41,056 nucleotides of DNA from NCBI GenBank assembly GCA_015233015.1, contig JADFYO010000030.1, forward strand, positions 1 to 41,056, written 5' to 3'. Origin of the DNA: Nitrospirota bacterium. GTDB taxonomy: Bacteria; Nitrospirota; Thermodesulfovibrionia; Thermodesulfovibrionales; Magnetobacteriaceae. This document shows, one piece after another, positions 7,898 through 15,835 of this stretch. A program made the translations under genes and the position numbers. Under the pieces are notes generated by a model. The model was not told the origin of the DNA, searched no databases, and was given only the letters and a program-made list of their open reading frames with translations. Position 1 is the stretch's first letter. Every line of letters starts with the position of its first letter.

Positions 7898-8645
7898 TTA
7901 AATCTACTTCCCGCTGTTGAGCCGTTCCTATTGTTTTGCCGTAAATGCCGCCGCTTTTTGGGAGTTCCATGAGGAAATCCGTCAGGTAATCGATATCGAC
8001 AGTGGCGTGGGTTACCTCGCATGACATCAGATGCCCGCCCGATTTTCTGTCGTCAGATATGAAGTGGATGTGAAAGCCTCCGACGCTCAGGCCGCCGAAT
8101 GTGTCGGGGAAGTAAAACCCTGACGCGGTGCCTCTGACATTATTAAAATCGAACACGCCCTGGTCTTTTGCCGCGTCTATCAGGCGCGGGTATGGTTTGT
8201 GCTGCGCCCTGACTGCCCGTGCCCTGACGTGCCTGAAGGTGCCTTCGATTTTAACGGCATAGAAGATATTTGAAGACGGCGCGCTCTGAAGTATCATCTT
8301 TTGCAGTTCATCGCAGGAGATCTCCCGCTCCACGGTAAAGGACTTCGCTGACTTGAAAAAAACTACGTCGGCAAACGGGGTTTCTATATTATCACCGGCG
8401 GCAGTTACAGTCCCGTCGCCTTTGATTTGATAGGCGCTGCCATTAATAATTATCATCTCTCCGTCAAGTGCGTTGAAGGTGCCAAGCCCCGTATCTCCAT
8501 GTCTTTTCAGTTCCCCGATAGTCAGCTGCCCGTCATAGACGCCTTCCATGAGGGCGTTAAGCGAAGAGTATTGATAGAGCGCGTGCGGTTGGGCGGCACA
8601 CGCGGTGAGCAGTGCGGCAATAATAATAGATAGCAGATAGTACAC
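7881..8645 (-). CDS. budA: acetolactate decarboxylase with lipoprotein signal peptide
   Basis: 254 residues. It converts 2-acetolactate to acetoin. The body matches BudA/AlsD: SSLNALMEGVYDG near the start, then ASGFYFPD, and the zinc-binding GGFHIHFISDDR...GGHL histidines followed by the EVTHATVDID segment. The family is usually cytoplasmic, but here the N-terminus is a hydrophobic stretch ending in LLTAC (Cys16), a textbook lipobox, so a membrane-anchored periplasmic lipoprotein is predicted. The start is GTG with no ribosome site, and a promoter-like pair ends six bases upstream, so the mRNA may be leaderless. No acetolactate synthase gene lies nearby. Confidence 0.87.
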   Translation of the reverse strand: MYYLLSIIIAALLTACAAQPHALYQYSSLNALMEGVYDGQLTIGELKRHGDTGLGTFNALDGEMIIINGSAYQIKGDGTVTAAGDNIETPFADVVFFKSAKSFTVEREISCDELQKMILQSAPSSNIFYAVKIEGTFRHVRARAVRAQHKPYPRLIDAAKDQGVFDFNNVRGTASGFYFPDTFGGLSVGGFHIHFISDDRKSGGHLMSCEVTHATVDIDYLTDFLMELPKSGGIYGKTIGTAQQREVDLIEKGR

Positions 8646-8650
8646 GGTTT

Positions 8651-8680
8651 ATAATATCACCGCGCGGGCGATTATTACAA
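8651..8680 (-). promoter_or_regulatory. putative sigma-70 promoter of the budA-Nramp pair
   Basis: On the minus strand, TTGTAA (8680-8675) is followed after 18 bases by TATTAT (8656-8651). The predicted transcription start falls at about 8645, on the GTG start codon itself. Motif match only. Confidence 0.35.
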
Positions 8681-8683
8681 TTA

Positions 8684-8713
8684 TTGACAGACATACTTGT
8701 TTTATGACACAAT
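8684..8713 (+). promoter_or_regulatory. putative promoter of the coiled-coil protein gene
   Basis: A perfect -35 TTGACA (8684-8689) is followed after 18 bases by a weaker CACAAT (8708-8713). It is divergent from the budA promoter across a 94-base gap. Motif match only. Confidence 0.35.
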
Positions 8714-8739
8714 TTAATCAGATGCAGGGTGGTGAGATT

Positions 8740-9186
8740 ATGAAAAGAGCCGTTCATTCATTGATATTGATATTATCACTTTTGGTGATATGCCCGTCTT
8801 TGTGGGCGGTCACATCGGAGTCGTCTTTTACCCAGCAAGACAGAGAACGGCTGATAAGGCTGGAAGAAGGGTTAAAAAGTACTAACCAGCGCATGGAAGA
8901 AGGATTTAAAAGTACCAACCAGCGCATGGAAGAAGGATTTAAAAGTTCCAATCAGCGGATTAACGACTTATACGGACAGGTAAATGTGCTTATATCTGTG
9001 GTGTTTCTCAGTATAGTTGCCACAATAGGTTTAGTCATATGGGACAGACGCACGACTCTCTCCCCGGCTGTAAGGAAAATCAGGGAAATCGAAGACCGTG
9101 AAGAAAAGGTCGAAAAGGTACTGAAAGAACTTGCCCTCAGAGACCCGAACGTCGCCGAGGCCAATAAACACGCCGGACTTTTGTAA
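8740..9186 (+). CDS. exported/membrane coiled-coil protein with three 11-residue repeats
   Basis: 148 residues from the ATG at 8740, which follows GGTGAG; the longer frame from 8704 lacks a ribosome site. A signal sequence (ILILSLLVICPSLWA) is followed by three tandem copies of EEGxKSxNQRM, encoded by 33-bp repeats at 8863-8961. Next comes one membrane segment (VLISVVFLSIVATIGLVIW), then a charged cytoplasmic helix (IREIEDREEKVEKVLKEL). The family is not recognised by name. The layout suits a membrane-spanning coiled-coil stalk. A hairpin terminator follows directly. Confidence 0.72.
   Translation: MKRAVHSLILILSLLVICPSLWAVTSESSFTQQDRERLIRLEEGLKSTNQRMEEGFKSTNQRMEEGFKSSNQRINDLYGQVNVLISVVFLSIVATIGLVIWDRRTTLSPAVRKIREIEDREEKVEKVLKELALRDPNVAEANKHAGLL
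8863..8961 (+). repeat. 33-bp tandem repeat, three copies, inside the coiled-coil gene
   Basis: The copies are 8863-8895, 8896-8928 and 8929-8961. Each encodes EEGxKSxNQR plus M or I. Copies 1 and 2 differ at only a few bases. In-frame repeats of this kind let the coiled coil lengthen or shorten by whole units. Confidence 0.85.
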
Positions 9187-9188
9187 TA

Positions 9189-9210
9189 GTTATCACTGTG
9201 ATAACCTTTT
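9189..9210 (+). terminator. rho-independent terminator after the coiled-coil gene
   Basis: GTTATCAC and GTGATAAC form a palindrome at 9189-9205, and CTTTT and further T/A-rich sequence follow. It lies three bases after the stop codon at 9186. Confidence 0.6.
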
Positions 9211-9306
9211 AATTTATTAACTTTCCTCGTCAATAACTCTTTCCTTTTTTTATAATATTTTGTTAATATAAGACGTTAGAATAATTTTATTGTGAGGCAA
9301 TTGGGC

Positions 9307-11628
9307 GTGGCGAATAAGAAAGAATTACCAAATATCAAGACTTTAACCATAATGTTTACAGACATTGTCGGCAGCACCGCGGCTGCGGATAAGCTGAGAA
9401 GAGAGCAAGGCAATGACAATCTCTATATGGAAACATTAAGGAAGCCCCACGATGCTATTATCAGGAAATGTTTAGAGGACGGCAGCGGTTATGAGGTTAA
9501 AACCATTGGCGACAGTTTTATGGCAGTTTTTGATACGCCGCAGGGAGCCATAGCCACGGCGGCGAGCACGATTGAGTGTCTTGAAAGCACAAATATACAA
9601 ATAAGAGTTGGTTTACACACGGGGACTGTCTATATCACATTAGATAGTGATGGCAAGGTCAAAGATTACGAGGGACACGATGTTAACCTTGCGGCACGGG
9701 TTGAGTCGATTGCTTCTGGCAGTCAGGTATTGTTGTCAGGAGCGGTAATGGAAATATCAGGGGTGTTAAATGATTATAGATTTCACAACTGGAAAAAAAG
9801 GCAACTCAAGGGGATATCAAAACCGGTTGAAATATATGAGCTTCTATGGGGTGATAGACAACCCGGCCATGAACCGAAGGGTGGCAGGACTTTCGACTAT
9901 CCGCGCACATACGATAAGAAGGATTTTGTTGGCCGTGACAGCTCTATTAAGAATATACAAGATAATATTGAGAGCAATGACCTTCTGACTATCTTTGGGA
10001 TTGGAGGCGTTGGGAAAACTGCTGCCGCTATTCGGGCGTGTAAGGATATAGAGAAGAAATACGATGTGTTCTTTGCCGGTATGGATGACGGGCTTGACGA
10101 CAAATCAAACGACATTCAGATCATAGACAAAATAGCCAAATCCATGAAATTGCCGGATGATGCACGTAAAGGTCTGGCAGAGCTGACGGCGGCCATTAGG
10201 GCGGAATATGACAACGCTCCGGTTCTTTTGCTCATTGACAACTATGAAAGCATTCACATAAATGGATTTAGTGTGATAAAAGAATTAATTAATATAGAGC
10301 GTCTAAAGATGCTGGTAACCTCGACGATTAGAATTGGCACTGATGTTGAGCAAGTATTAGACTTAGAACCTTTTGTTTCGGGCGACCCTGCTTCTCGTGA
10401 GTTATTTGAATTACGTGTAAGACGTCTGCCCGGCATGAATAATTGGCAACTGTCCAAATTGTCTGATGATGACAGGGGGCATGTGAATACAATTCTTGAA
10501 ATCACAAACGGCATACCGCTTGCCATTGAATTAGTTGCAAGCAGAATGGATTCCTACACATGTCAGAAGATGGCGGAATCGTTAAAGGAATCTTTAGAAC
10601 TTATCGCGGTAAGAGAAGGAGACCGTAAAAAGCAATCTGGACCTAAAAGGCATTTGAGCATGGAAGAGTGTCTTGAATGGTCATATGAAAAACTGTCCAA
10701 ACCAGCTCAAATGTTATTTCGCTCAGTGTCCCTTTTGGCGAATGGCTTTGAGGCAGAATTGGTTGAAAAATGCTATGGAACCTTATTTAAGAAGAAAAAA
10801 GGTAAAGCAATACAAGATCTGTTAGAGGAAATACAATCATCATCGTTAATCAATTTCAATGATGATGGCAAATGGAGATTCCAGCCAATCGTGCATCGTT
10901 ATGGGAAAGAGTTGCTTAATCGAGATAAGAATGAATCGAAAATAGAACGTGACTTTATTAAATATTGGGATAATTTTGTTAGAGAATATTCAAGCAGCGA
11001 CGAGAAAGTCGGCGGCCATTTGAAATTATTGGAAAAAAATCATGGACATCTTATTGAGTTCCTTAATCTGCTGTATGAAAATGAATTGTACCATGATATG
11101 TATATAAAACGTGCGAATAACCTTAACGGATTTTGGCATATAGAAAGGATGTGGGGAGCTTCTATCCACTATTTGAAAAGCGTCTTAGAAATAGCCATAA
11201 ATAAAGCAGTAAAAGGTCGTGATAAATATCAACCTTATGTTGCCGGGACACGCAACAACCTTGCCGCCCTGCTTAGTGATATGGGCGATATGAACGGAGC
11301 TAAGAAACTATACGAGGAGGCACTTGAGACATGTAGAACCCTTGAGAAAGAGCACCCCGCCGCGTATTTGCCTTATGTTGCCACGACATGCAACAACCTT
11401 GCTGCCCTGCTACAGAACATGGGCGATATGAACGGGGCTAAGGAACTGTACGAGGAGTCACTTGAGATAAGGCGAACCCTTGCTTTAAAATATCCTGCCG
11501 CGTATTTGCCGAAAGTTGCCAGTGTATGTGACAACTTTGCTATTTTACTTCGTAAGATGGGAGATGAGAAAGGGGCTGCGAAACTATCGGAAGAGGCAGC
11601 GGCTGCAAGGAAAGGGCTTGGCGGCTGA
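9307..11628 (+). CDS. class III adenylate cyclase - STAND NTPase - TPR signalling protein
   Basis: 773 residues. Residues ~13-180 form a class III nucleotide cyclase: FTDIVGST supplies the first metal Asp, VKTIGDSF the second with the Lys typical of ATP specificity, and DVNLAARVES the late motif. The P-loop GIGGVGKT (~230), a Walker B stretch VLLLIDNYE and the GIPLAIEL motif mark an NB-ARC/STAND ATPase. The C-terminus has at least three 42-residue TPR units (NNLAALLxxMGDMNGAKxLYEE) of the kinesin-light-chain type. STAND proteins are switches that assemble when their sensor repeats bind a ligand, so ligand-controlled cAMP production is likely. The GTG at 9307 has GAGG nine bases upstream; a GTG at 9292 has none. 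The gene is more AT-rich than its neighbours, which hints at transfer. Confidence 0.88.
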   Translation: MANKKELPNIKTLTIMFTDIVGSTAAADKLRREQGNDNLYMETLRKPHDAIIRKCLEDGSGYEVKTIGDSFMAVFDTPQGAIATAASTIECLESTNIQIRVGLHTGTVYITLDSDGKVKDYEGHDVNLAARVESIASGSQVLLSGAVMEISGVLNDYRFHNWKKRQLKGISKPVEIYELLWGDRQPGHEPKGGRTFDYPRTYDKKDFVGRDSSIKNIQDNIESNDLLTIFGIGGVGKTAAAIRACKDIEKKYDVFFAGMDDGLDDKSNDIQIIDKIAKSMKLPDDARKGLAELTAAIRAEYDNAPVLLLIDNYESIHINGFSVIKELINIERLKMLVTSTIRIGTDVEQVLDLEPFVSGDPASRELFELRVRRLPGMNNWQLSKLSDDDRGHVNTILEITNGIPLAIELVASRMDSYTCQKMAESLKESLELIAVREGDRKKQSGPKRHLSMEECLEWSYEKLSKPAQMLFRSVSLLANGFEAELVEKCYGTLFKKKKGKAIQDLLEEIQSSSLINFNDDGKWRFQPIVHRYGKELLNRDKNESKIERDFIKYWDNFVREYSSSDEKVGGHLKLLEKNHGHLIEFLNLLYENELYHDMYIKRANNLNGFWHIERMWGASIHYLKSVLEIAINKAVKGRDKYQPYVAGTRNNLAALLSDMGDMNGAKKLYEEALETCRTLEKEHPAAYLPYVATTCNNLAALLQNMGDMNGAKELYEESLEIRRTLALKYPAAYLPKVASVCDNFAILLRKMGDEKGAAKLSEEAAAARKGLGG

Positions 11629-11692
11629 TACCATATGCTTTATAAAATCTAAGTTGCAACCAAAGGATTAACCATTATCCTGTTAAAAGAAT

Positions 11693-11770
11693 CATCCTGA
11701 GCTTGTCGAAGGATTACCGCTTTATGGGGAAATACGAAATAGAGGAGCATCCTTCGACAGGCTCAGGATG
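11693..11770. repeat. inverted pair of palindromic CATCCT...AGGATG repeats between convergent genes
   Basis: One copy (11693-11714, CATCCTGAGCTTGTCGAAGG plus AT) faces an inverted copy (11748-11770) that differs by one base from its reverse complement. The two can form a 22-bp hairpin with a 33-base loop. It sits between the 3' ends of the STAND gene and the pyruvate-kinase-like gene and could end transcription from both sides. The same inverted pair recurs at 37739-37796. Similar repeats are widespread in bacterial genomes. Confidence 0.8.
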
Positions 11771-11818
11771 ATTCGATTGTTTCAGGATGATTCGATTGTT
11801 GAGGATGATTCATTTGTC
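11763..11818. repeat. 19-bp tandem repeat derived from the end of the palindromic repeat
   Basis: TCAGGATGATTCGATTGTT occurs at 11763-11781 and again, identical, at 11782-11800. A degenerate third copy follows at 11801-11818. The first unit overlaps the end of the inverted repeat, so the tail of that repeat seems to have been multiplied by slippage. Confidence 0.8.
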
Positions 11819-11832
11819 TTGGGATGGAAAGA

Positions 11833-12843
11833 CTAAAATGATGAGCGATATTGTGTGTGACCACGCCGCTCAAACTCCCCTATCAACGCGTGCAGGTGTC
11901 TTACCGCGTTTGCCGGGTCAACCCCTATTGCCGTTTCGTCGGAGAGGATAAAACCATCTACACCCTGCTCGAGGGCGCATATTACGTCCGTAAGCTCTGC
12001 CCTGAATGGTTTGTATCTCTTTACGAGCGATAACATTACCTCACCCGCGAGCAGTACGGGTTTGCCGTGTTGTTTTGCCGTCTTTACGATGTGCCTTTGC
12101 ACGTAGGGGATCTTGGGCAGGTCAACCTCTACGCCTAAATCGCCGCGCGCTATGCAGATTGCGTCCGACACCGCGCAGATTTCGTCGAGGTTTTTGACCG
12201 CCTCGGCAAGTTCCACCTTTGCTATAACTATGTCTTTCATATCGTGCTGGCGCAGGGTTTCCTTGAGTATGATAATGTCTGAGGCACGTTCCACGTAGGA
12301 TAAATAGACGAAATCAATTGATAATTTTGATAATATTGCGATGTCGCGGTAGTCCTTTTCACTGAGCGGGGGAAGGTCTATGGGGAAGCCGGGGGTGTTT
12401 ATCCCGCAGCCTGAGGTCAGCTCCGCGTCAGTCTCAACGCGGCAGACTATCTCAGAATCGTTGATTTCTGTTACGGTAAGCGCTATAGCGCCGTCGTCAA
12501 GCAATATTATGGCACCGGTGTTTACATTAAGAGTATAGCTCACATAGGCGCAGCCCTCAGCGCATTTTTTCGTGTCTTCATCTGAATAAAGCCTGAATTC
12601 CTGCCCGGTTTTGAGCATTACACTGCCATTTGGTACGGCGCCAATGCGAAGTTTTCTCCCCCTGATGTCAGCTCCGATTTTTACGTGGGGGGCAAGTGTC
12701 CTTATCCGCGATACTGTGCTGTGAAGCATCCCTTCGTCTGCATATGACATGTTGAGCCTTATGGCAGAAACCCCGGCGTTCAGCAGCTCCCTGAGACGCG
12801 GTTCACTTAGACACGCCGGCCCTGCCGTTACGTGAATATCCAT
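11833..12843 (-). CDS. pyruvate-kinase-like protein lacking the C-terminal regulatory domain
   Basis: About 336 residues against ~470 for ordinary pyruvate kinase. The barrel and B domain are present, and the C-terminal allosteric domain is absent. Seen: RLNMSY (normally RxNxSH), DIRGRKLRIG (normally DxxGPKxR), IAKVE with the catalytic Lys and metal Glu, IARGDLGVEV with the metal Asp, and DETAIGVDP. The ATQML segment that binds the enolpyruvate side is replaced by LAGEVML, losing the conserved Thr. It may be a divergent kinase or a related phosphotransferase or lyase of the PEP-utilising barrel family. The upstream stop and this start are merged (TAGTGATG), so it is coupled to the GGDEF-EAL gene. 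GTG at 12846 is an alternative start. Confidence 0.75.
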   Translation of the reverse strand: MDIHVTAGPACLSEPRLRELLNAGVSAIRLNMSYADEGMLHSTVSRIRTLAPHVKIGADIRGRKLRIGAVPNGSVMLKTGQEFRLYSDEDTKKCAEGCAYVSYTLNVNTGAIILLDDGAIALTVTEINDSEIVCRVETDAELTSGCGINTPGFPIDLPPLSEKDYRDIAILSKLSIDFVYLSYVERASDIIILKETLRQHDMKDIVIAKVELAEAVKNLDEICAVSDAICIARGDLGVEVDLPKIPYVQRHIVKTAKQHGKPVLLAGEVMLSLVKRYKPFRAELTDVICALEQGVDGFILSDETAIGVDPANAVRHLHALIGEFERRGHTQYRSSF

Positions 12844-12845
12844 CA

Positions 12846-14609
12846 CTACGCGCCCGATCTTATTTTCTTGCTCAACAGGAAGGTTTCAATGTCCTCGACA
12901 GGCAACGGTTTGGAGAAGAGGTATCCCTGAGCCTCGTCACAATCCAGGGCACAGAGAAACTCAAGCTGGCCATTGGTTTCCACACCCTCGGCTATGACCC
13001 TCAATTTGAGGCTGTGAGACATGGCTATAATCGCCGTGGCTATTGCCGCGTCGTCTGTGTCGGTTGTTATATCGTTGACAAACGACCGGTCTATTTTGAG
13101 GCAGTCTATCGGGAAACGCTTTAAATAGCTCAGCGAGGAGTATCCCATCCCGAAATCGTCGATAGCTATGTGTATGCCCATATTCTTTATCTCTCGCAGG
13201 ATTTTAATAGCCGTCTCGGCGTCGTCCATTACTACGGTTTCAGTCAGTTCAAGTTCGAGAGAGTCGGGCGAAAGGCCTGTTTCCTCCAGAATATTAGATA
13301 TCGTTAAGACAAGATCCTTCGACTTAAACTGCCTGGCAGACAGGTTTACGGACATAAGTATTCCGTTACAGCCGAGGTCCTGCCAATGTTTGGCCTGAGC
13401 ACAGGCCGTCCTCAGCACCCACTCGCCTATGGAAATAATAATCCCGGTCTCCTCTGCCAGAGGAATAAACTCTACCGGTGAGATCATGCCAAGCTGGGGG
13501 TTTAACCACCTTATCAGTGCCTCTACCCCTGAGACCGACCATGTATTGAGATCTATTTTAGGCTGATATTGAAGTCTGAATTCATTTTTTTCAAGTGCCT
13601 TACGCAGATTGTTTTCAAGCTCCAGACGCCTCAACGCGCGGGAATTCATCTCCGGGTTATAAAACTGGTAGGTGTTCCCTCCCTTACTCTTCGCCTGATA
13701 CATGGCAATGTCTGAGTTTTTAAGCAGTGCGTCTATATCGTCGCCGTCGTCTGGATAGACGCTTATCCCAATGCTCATACCCACAAAACATTCATGAGTA
13801 TCGAGATAAAATGGGGTCGAAAAGGTATCCAGGATTTTCTCCGCAACCATCGAGGCCTCCTGCACCCGTTCCAACAGAGGCAGGATTATTACGAATTCGT
13901 CTGCTCCGGCGTGGGCTACTGTGTCAGATTCCCTCACGCATTTCGGCAGTCTGGCCGCGACCATCTTTAAAAGCAGGTCCCCTATGTCGTGACCCAGCGA
14001 ATTGTTAATAAACTTAAACCCGTCAAGATCTAAAAACAACAAGGCAAACATCTGGTTATACCTTCTGGAGTGTCCCAGCACATGGCTTAAACGGTCATAG
14101 AAAAGCGTCCTGTTTGGCAGGTCGGTAAGGGAATCAAAATGGGCAAGGTACTGAAGGCGCTGCTCGGTAAGTTTTCTTTCCGTTATGTCAATCCCCGTGG
14201 CGATAACATATGTTACCTCGGATTTTTCGTTCACTAAGGCCGTGTTTGACCACGCAATCAAATGTTCGGACCCGTCCTTGCCGTTCCAGAAATTCTCATA
14301 AGCGGCAGGATAATTTCCTTTCAGAATTTTTTTAAAATTTACCCTGGCCGACTCCGCGTCTTCTTCCCTTGTGAGAACGTCCCAGAGACATTTCCCCCTT
14401 ATTTCGACAAAATCATAACCGGAAGTCTCCTCGCAGGTGCGATTAAAATAAATTACGCGCCCGTCCTTATCAAGTATAAGCACCAGAGCGCCTACAATGT
14501 CAAGTATCGCGGTGAGCAGGTCTTGCTGGTCTGTTGTATGGCCAATCCTGTTCTGGATTTCTCCTATGGCACTTGACAGCTTAAAGAGCTTCTCTGATTC
14601 GGATTCCAT
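12846..14609 (-). CDS. PAS-GGDEF-EAL protein, probable c-di-GMP phosphodiesterase
   Basis: 587 residues. PAS at ~33-145 (with GYDFVEIRGK and the VIATGIDITERK linker), GGDEF domain at ~150-315, EAL domain at ~330-575. The GGDEF signature is degenerate: GADEF at 235-239. The EAL domain keeps the catalytic set (EAL at 363-365, NLSARQF, LELTE, DDFGMGYSSL, KIDRSFV), so c-di-GMP breakdown to pGpG is the likely activity, with the GADEF domain perhaps a GTP-binding regulator. No membrane segments, so it is cytoplasmic. The ATG at 14609 has no clear ribosome site. It is translationally coupled to the pyruvate-kinase-like gene downstream. It lies 212 bases downstream of two flagellum-linked genes on the same strand. 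Confidence 0.9.
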   Translation of the reverse strand: MESESEKLFKLSSAIGEIQNRIGHTTDQQDLLTAILDIVGALVLILDKDGRVIYFNRTCEETSGYDFVEIRGKCLWDVLTREEDAESARVNFKKILKGNYPAAYENFWNGKDGSEHLIAWSNTALVNEKSEVTYVIATGIDITERKLTEQRLQYLAHFDSLTDLPNRTLFYDRLSHVLGHSRRYNQMFALLFLDLDGFKFINNSLGHDIGDLLLKMVAARLPKCVRESDTVAHAGADEFVIILPLLERVQEASMVAEKILDTFSTPFYLDTHECFVGMSIGISVYPDDGDDIDALLKNSDIAMYQAKSKGGNTYQFYNPEMNSRALRRLELENNLRKALEKNEFRLQYQPKIDLNTWSVSGVEALIRWLNPQLGMISPVEFIPLAEETGIIISIGEWVLRTACAQAKHWQDLGCNGILMSVNLSARQFKSKDLVLTISNILEETGLSPDSLELELTETVVMDDAETAIKILREIKNMGIHIAIDDFGMGYSSLSYLKRFPIDCLKIDRSFVNDITTDTDDAAIATAIIAMSHSLKLRVIAEGVETNGQLEFLCALDCDEAQGYLFSKPLPVEDIETFLLSKKIRSGA

Positions 14610-14753
14610 AAGCTATATTGTAACAGAAAACATTTTATAATGTCGCGATAATTGTTTTTTAGAGTGAATGGGGCGGCTGCAACGGCGGCCAAAAAAATGA
14701 TTTCGTATGGAGACTGTCCTCTGCCGCGCCCGTCTTTTTCAGGGGCTTATATT

Positions 14754-14783
14754 AAGCAGGGAACCAACAAGCAGGGAACCAAC
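14754..14783. repeat. 15-bp perfect tandem duplication in the gap before the EAL gene
   Basis: AAGCAGGGAACCAAC occurs twice in a row (14754-14768 and 14769-14783), within the 212-base gap 14610-14821. I see no gene in that gap. Confidence 0.8.
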
Positions 14784-14821
14784 GTACAGTCCACAGGACA
14801 GGGGAGAACTTATCGTTCCCC

Positions 14822-15367
14822 CTATCCAACTGCATGGTAAAGATAATTTGGTATGACGTTCAGCTTCGACGCGCTCTCTAATAAATCCTCAGGCGGTATC
14901 GACCTAACCACATTCCCATTGGCGTCCACAATTTTTACTACTACACTTTGCTTATTATCTGTGCCGTTATTCTCCACGGAATAGTAAGCTGAATTACTAA
15001 AGAGACTATTTTCAGCAGGGGGAGGTGTGTTACCCTGATTTTTGTTCTTAACATCGTTCCCTGCCTGTGCCCCTGGTTGAGTATTATTTCCCTTAGCTAA
15101 GTTTGACAGAGTGTTGGTGTTATCGCCTCCAGTTTCTTTAGCCTTCAACTGGGAGTTGTTCAGCATATCCTTTCCCGCGTTTGTAATGGTAACCTTTACG
15201 GCATCATTACTGTTTGTGCCGTTCGGTGTCGTAGCAGTTCTTTCGGCGCTTTGTTGTGGCTGCTGCTGGGAAGCAGGTTGAGCATAGGTCTGCTGTTTAG
15301 TCTGCGTGTCGGCGGCGCTGACATTCGTCTGAACAATTACAGCTGTTCCTACTCCTGCAATTTCCAT
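14822..15367 (-). CDS. FlaG-like protein with long Q/N/T-rich N-terminal part
   Basis: 181 residues. The first ~120 are low-complexity (QQ, TN, GGDNTN, PPPAEN). The C-terminus VVVKIVDANGNVVRSIPPED closely follows the FlaG ending (VVKVVDxxTGxVIRxIPPEE). FlaG proteins are small flagellar proteins that affect filament length or assembly. I chose the ATG at 15367, which has GGAG eight bases upstream; the TTG at 15373 would be only two bases from it. It follows another low-complexity gene by 66 bases, and both lie behind a sigma-28 type promoter, which supports a late flagellar role. Usual FlaG length is ~110-130, so the N-terminal extension is unusual. Confidence 0.68.
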   Translation of the reverse strand: MEIAGVGTAVIVQTNVSAADTQTKQQTYAQPASQQQPQQSAERTATTPNGTNSNDAVKVTITNAGKDMLNNSQLKAKETGGDNTNTLSNLAKGNNTQPGAQAGNDVKNKNQGNTPPPAENSLFSNSAYYSVENNGTDNKQSVVVKIVDANGNVVRSIPPEDLLESASKLNVIPNYLYHAVG

Positions 15368-15433
15368 GTTCAATTCTCCTTACTGTTCAATTAATCTACA
15401 TCTTTACAACTGTTCAAAGCCCGCGTTCAACTG

Positions 15434-15790
15434 CTATATCGACTGAAAAAACGATGCCGCAACTTCCTTTGGATTCCGAGGGGCCAGCTCGTTGCCCTGC
15501 TGATTATTCGGCGTGACCTGTGCCGTTGCCCCTGCTGCTCCGGTTGTTCCGGCCGTCCCGGCTGCTCCCGTTGCCCCGGTGTTTTCTTTCTGAGTAGCGT
15601 TTGCCGCTTCTCTGGCCTGAGTCGAGATGTTTATTATCGCGGCCGGTCCTTGCTGTTGACCTGCTGCTGTGCCTACGGCGCCTGTGCCACCAGTGGGATT
15701 CTGGTTATTGCCCTGTTGCTGCGTCTTGCCAGCTTTAAGAGCTGCTGCATTTGGGTTTGGTGCCTGTTGAGTGATAACTTGGACTGCCAT
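15434..15790 (-). CDS. low-complexity A/G/T/Q-rich protein in a sigma-28 transcription unit
   Basis: 118 residues, no recognised family. A Q/N/G-rich start is followed by a short AIINISTQAREAAN motif like the IS..A.... motifs of small flagellar proteins. Then comes a collagen-like GATGAAGTAGTTGAAGA stretch, and a conserved-looking end NPKEVAASFFQSI. The downstream FlaG-like protein has a comparable motif (AVKVTITNAGKDML). AGGAGG lies nine bases before the ATG. The promoter at 15836-15862 points to expression with late flagellar genes; the molecular role is unknown. Confidence 0.65.
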   Translation of the reverse strand: MAVQVITQQAPNPNAAALKAGKTQQQGNNQNPTGGTGAVGTAAGQQQGPAAIINISTQAREAANATQKENTGATGAAGTAGTTGAAGATAQVTPNNQQGNELAPRNPKEVAASFFQSI

Positions 15791-15835
15791 AATAATTTAC
15801 CTCCTCTTGTGTCGTCTTGAAAGTGTTCAATTCTC

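Noticed and set aside
8863-8961. CRISPR-like array
   Set aside because: The 33-bp repeats are contiguous with no spacers and encode an in-frame protein repeat.
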